A stretch of 64,000 nucleotides of DNA from the NCBI GenBank assembly GCA_965214305.1, contig OZ243949.1:2232001-2296000 (forward strand), written 5' to 3'. The notes below the pieces were generated by a model that saw nothing but the letters and a program-made list of their open reading frames with translations, did no database searches and was not told where the DNA came from. The DNA is from Azophilus sp965214305. Its GTDB lineage: Bacteria > Pseudomonadota > Gammaproteobacteria > Pseudomonadales > Azotimanducaceae. Below, piece by piece: positions 60,533-64,000 of this stretch; positions within the stretch are counted from its first letter, which is position 1; each line of letters starts with the position of its first letter. The position numbers and the translations under genes were made by a program.

Positions 60533-62077
60533 TCAATCCCAACTCAAGGCCCCGCCCGTCTGATACTCCGTCACCCGCGTCTCGAAGAAATTCTTCTCCT
60601 TTTTGAGATCCATAATCTCGCTCATCCACGGAAACGGGTTTTTTACGCCCGGAAATTGCTCGCTGAGTCCGATTTGCGCAAGGCGGCGGTTGGCGATGAA
60701 GCGCAGGTATTCGCTCATCATGTTGGCGTTCATGCCGAGCACGCCGCGGGGCATGGTGTCTTGTGCGTACTCGATCTCCAGCTGGGTGCCTTCAAGAATC
60801 ATCTGGCGCGCCAGGTTCTGGGCCTCGTCGTCCCACAGATCTGGGTTTTCCAGCTTAATTTGGTTAATTACATCGATACCGAAATTCACATGCATGGATT
60901 CGTCGCGCAGGATGTATTGAAACTGCTCCGATGTGCCCGTCATCTTGTTGCGTCGCCCCATGGACAGGATTTGCGTGAAACCGCAATAGAAGAAGACGCC
61001 TTCGAGCACACAGTAGTAGGCGATGAGGTTCTGCAAAAGCGCCTGGTCCGTTTCCCGGGAGCCCGTGGTAAACATGGGGTCGGACAGTTGTTGGGTGTAC
61101 TTCAGCGCCCAAGCCGCCTTGCGGGCGACCGAGGGCACCTCCCGGTACATGTTGAAGATTTCGCCCTCGTCCATGCCGAGTGATTCGATGCAATACTGGT
61201 AGGCGTGGGTGTGGATGGCTTCCTCGAACGCCTGCCGCAGCAGGTATTGACGGCACTCCGGGTTGGTGATTAGGCGGTAGATGGCGAGTACCAGATTGTT
61301 GGCGACCAGCGAATCGGCGGTCGAGAAAAAGCCGAGACTGCGCTTGACGATCGTGCGCTCGTCGTCGGTGAGGCCGCCCTCGCTCTTCCAGAGGGCGATG
61401 TCGGCGGTCATGTTGACTTCCTGGGGCATCCAGTGGTTAGCGCAGCCATCAAGATATTTCTGCCAAGCCCAGTCGTATTTGAACGGCACCAGTTGGTTGA
61501 GATCGGCGCGGCAGTTAATCATGGCTTTCTGGTCGACGGTGACGCGCTCGAGGTTTTCGTCCTCGTCCGCCATATTCGATGCGAGAATGGCCGCCCGCGC
61601 CAATTCCCGCTCGGCTGACGAGTCGGCATGGGCACCGACGGCGACTGCGGCGGTTGGCACCGGAGAAACCGGGGCGGAGCCTGCCGGGGGGGGCGGGGCC
61701 GAGAGGGCGGGCTGGGCGGCGACCGCGGCGGCTCTGGGAGGCTGTGTGCGGTTTGCTGATGGCTCGGCCGCCCGGCTGTGTCTGGCCGCAACCGCCAACG
61801 CCGGGCCGTCTTGTGGCGGCCGATGCGGCTGGTCTGTGCCGTCAACAGCTTCCGTTGGCTTTGCCGCCGGCACCGCATGGTCTTGCCGACGATCTGCGGT
61901 CACAGGATCCTTTGCCGCCGCTTCCCCTTCATTCATTAAGTTGACGGAAGGGTCCCCGCCAGCTCCGAGAGGCTTCGCATCCGGCGCATCACCCGCGGCA
62001 GGCGCTGGCGACCCATTGGTTTGGGCCCCCGGTGCCTTGTGTGCCGCATTGTCTTCGTAATCGTCCCAACTGAGCAT
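60533..62077 (-). CDS. nrdB: Class Ia ribonucleotide reductase beta subunit, with long N-terminal extension
   Basis: 514 residues, whereas Pseudomonas-type NrdB has about 415. Residues 1-5 (MLSWD) and the C-terminal ETRVTEYQTGGALSWD, which docks on NrdA, are typical. Residues about 10-160 are a low-complexity Ala/Pro-rich stretch. The core starts near VTVDQKAMINCRADLNQLVP. Diiron-ligand regions are SLGFFSTADSLVANNLVLAI, FEEAIHTHAYQY and ILRDESMHVNFG. It supplies the radical for dNTP synthesis. nrdA lies 99 bp upstream on the same strand. Confidence 0.93.
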   Translation of the reverse strand: MLSWDDYEDNAAHKAPGAQTNGSPAPAAGDAPDAKPLGAGGDPSVNLMNEGEAAAKDPVTADRRQDHAVPAAKPTEAVDGTDQPHRPPQDGPALAVAARHSRAAEPSANRTQPPRAAAVAAQPALSAPPPPAGSAPVSPVPTAAVAVGAHADSSAERELARAAILASNMADEDENLERVTVDQKAMINCRADLNQLVPFKYDWAWQKYLDGCANHWMPQEVNMTADIALWKSEGGLTDDERTIVKRSLGFFSTADSLVANNLVLAIYRLITNPECRQYLLRQAFEEAIHTHAYQYCIESLGMDEGEIFNMYREVPSVARKAAWALKYTQQLSDPMFTTGSRETDQALLQNLIAYYCVLEGVFFYCGFTQILSMGRRNKMTGTSEQFQYILRDESMHVNFGIDVINQIKLENPDLWDDEAQNLARQMILEGTQLEIEYAQDTMPRGVLGMNANMMSEYLRFIANRRLAQIGLSEQFPGVKNPFPWMSEIMDLKKEKNFFETRVTEYQTGGALSWD

Positions 62078-62176
62078 GCTTGTCTCTCCTTAACTTCGTG
62101 GGTTTTATGTGCCTAGTTGACCGAGCACCGCTGCGACTCAAGTACATAAGTCTCCCACGCTTTGCCCGCCGAACCC

Positions 62177-64000
<1,824 letters not shown>

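Overview
The window is GC-rich DNA, almost certainly from a gammaproteobacterium. The evidence is gene order: coaBC-algC-argB-pyrE, yicC-gmk-rpoZ-spoT-ridA-recG, glnA-(DUF4124-like)-ntrB-ntrC, secB next to a rhodanese, gpmI-envC, and a Pseudomonas-type nrdA/nrdB pair. A glucosylglycerate (compatible solute) locus suggests a marine or salt-exposed lifestyle. Many broken genes, small palindromic repeats and decayed insertion sequences point to a genome under mobile-element load and erosion, possibly host-associated; that last point is inference.

Layout. 1-2.65 kb: divergent adenine and cytosine DNA methyltransferases and the stump of an AbiEii-like toxin. 2.8-14.2 kb: conserved housekeeping genes for coenzyme A, sugar phosphates, arginine, pyrimidines, GMP, the stringent response and recombination. 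14.2-15.9 kb: a MITE-like palindrome, rubredoxin and ubiA. 16.0-18.05 kb: a type I restriction scar in which hsdM and hsdS pieces are fused in frame, followed by a coupled HTH/ImmA-IrrE protease and a PIN-like protein. 18.3-20.6 kb: uvrD. 20.6-28.6 kb: an accessory island with hicAB and higBA toxin-antitoxin pairs, a two-gene AAA ATPase/DUF4276 unit that looks intact and defence-like, an orphan RiPP-precursor-like gene carrying a 16-G tract, nested insertion sequences, and fragments of a helicase, BtuR, a DUF4143 protein and a MerR/DUF433-like protein.

28.7-41.2 kb: a PP-loop tRNA-thiolation-like gene with tusA, the nitrogen regulon core glnA-ntrB-ntrC with a sigma-54 promoter, secB, a rhodanese, envC, gpmI and ctpA. 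41.3-42.6 kb: hisA and hisB. 42.6-49.7 kb: an acyl-CoA catabolic cluster (SDR, biotin carboxylase subunits, acyl-CoA dehydrogenase, alpha/beta hydrolase) with a dead phosphoribosyltransferase between the carboxylase genes. 49.7-60.3 kb: glucosylglycerate synthesis (gpgP-gpgS) facing a probable glucosylglycerate phosphorylase operon with GAPDH, a GAPDH paralogue lacking the catalytic cysteine, a sodium symporter and a TonB-dependent receptor. 60.5-64 kb: nrdB and the 3' part of nrdA.

The most unusual cross-cutting signal is a set of short dispersed inverted-repeat elements, called A, B and C here. Their ends often begin with CTAG or TTAG and supply the stop codons of neighbouring genes. In one case an element exactly fills the gap between two convergent genes. 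Element A ends also occur in frame inside two protein-coding genes. Element C copies have outer arms that differ between loci but still pair within each copy. No CRISPR array and no tRNA or rRNA gene was recognised.
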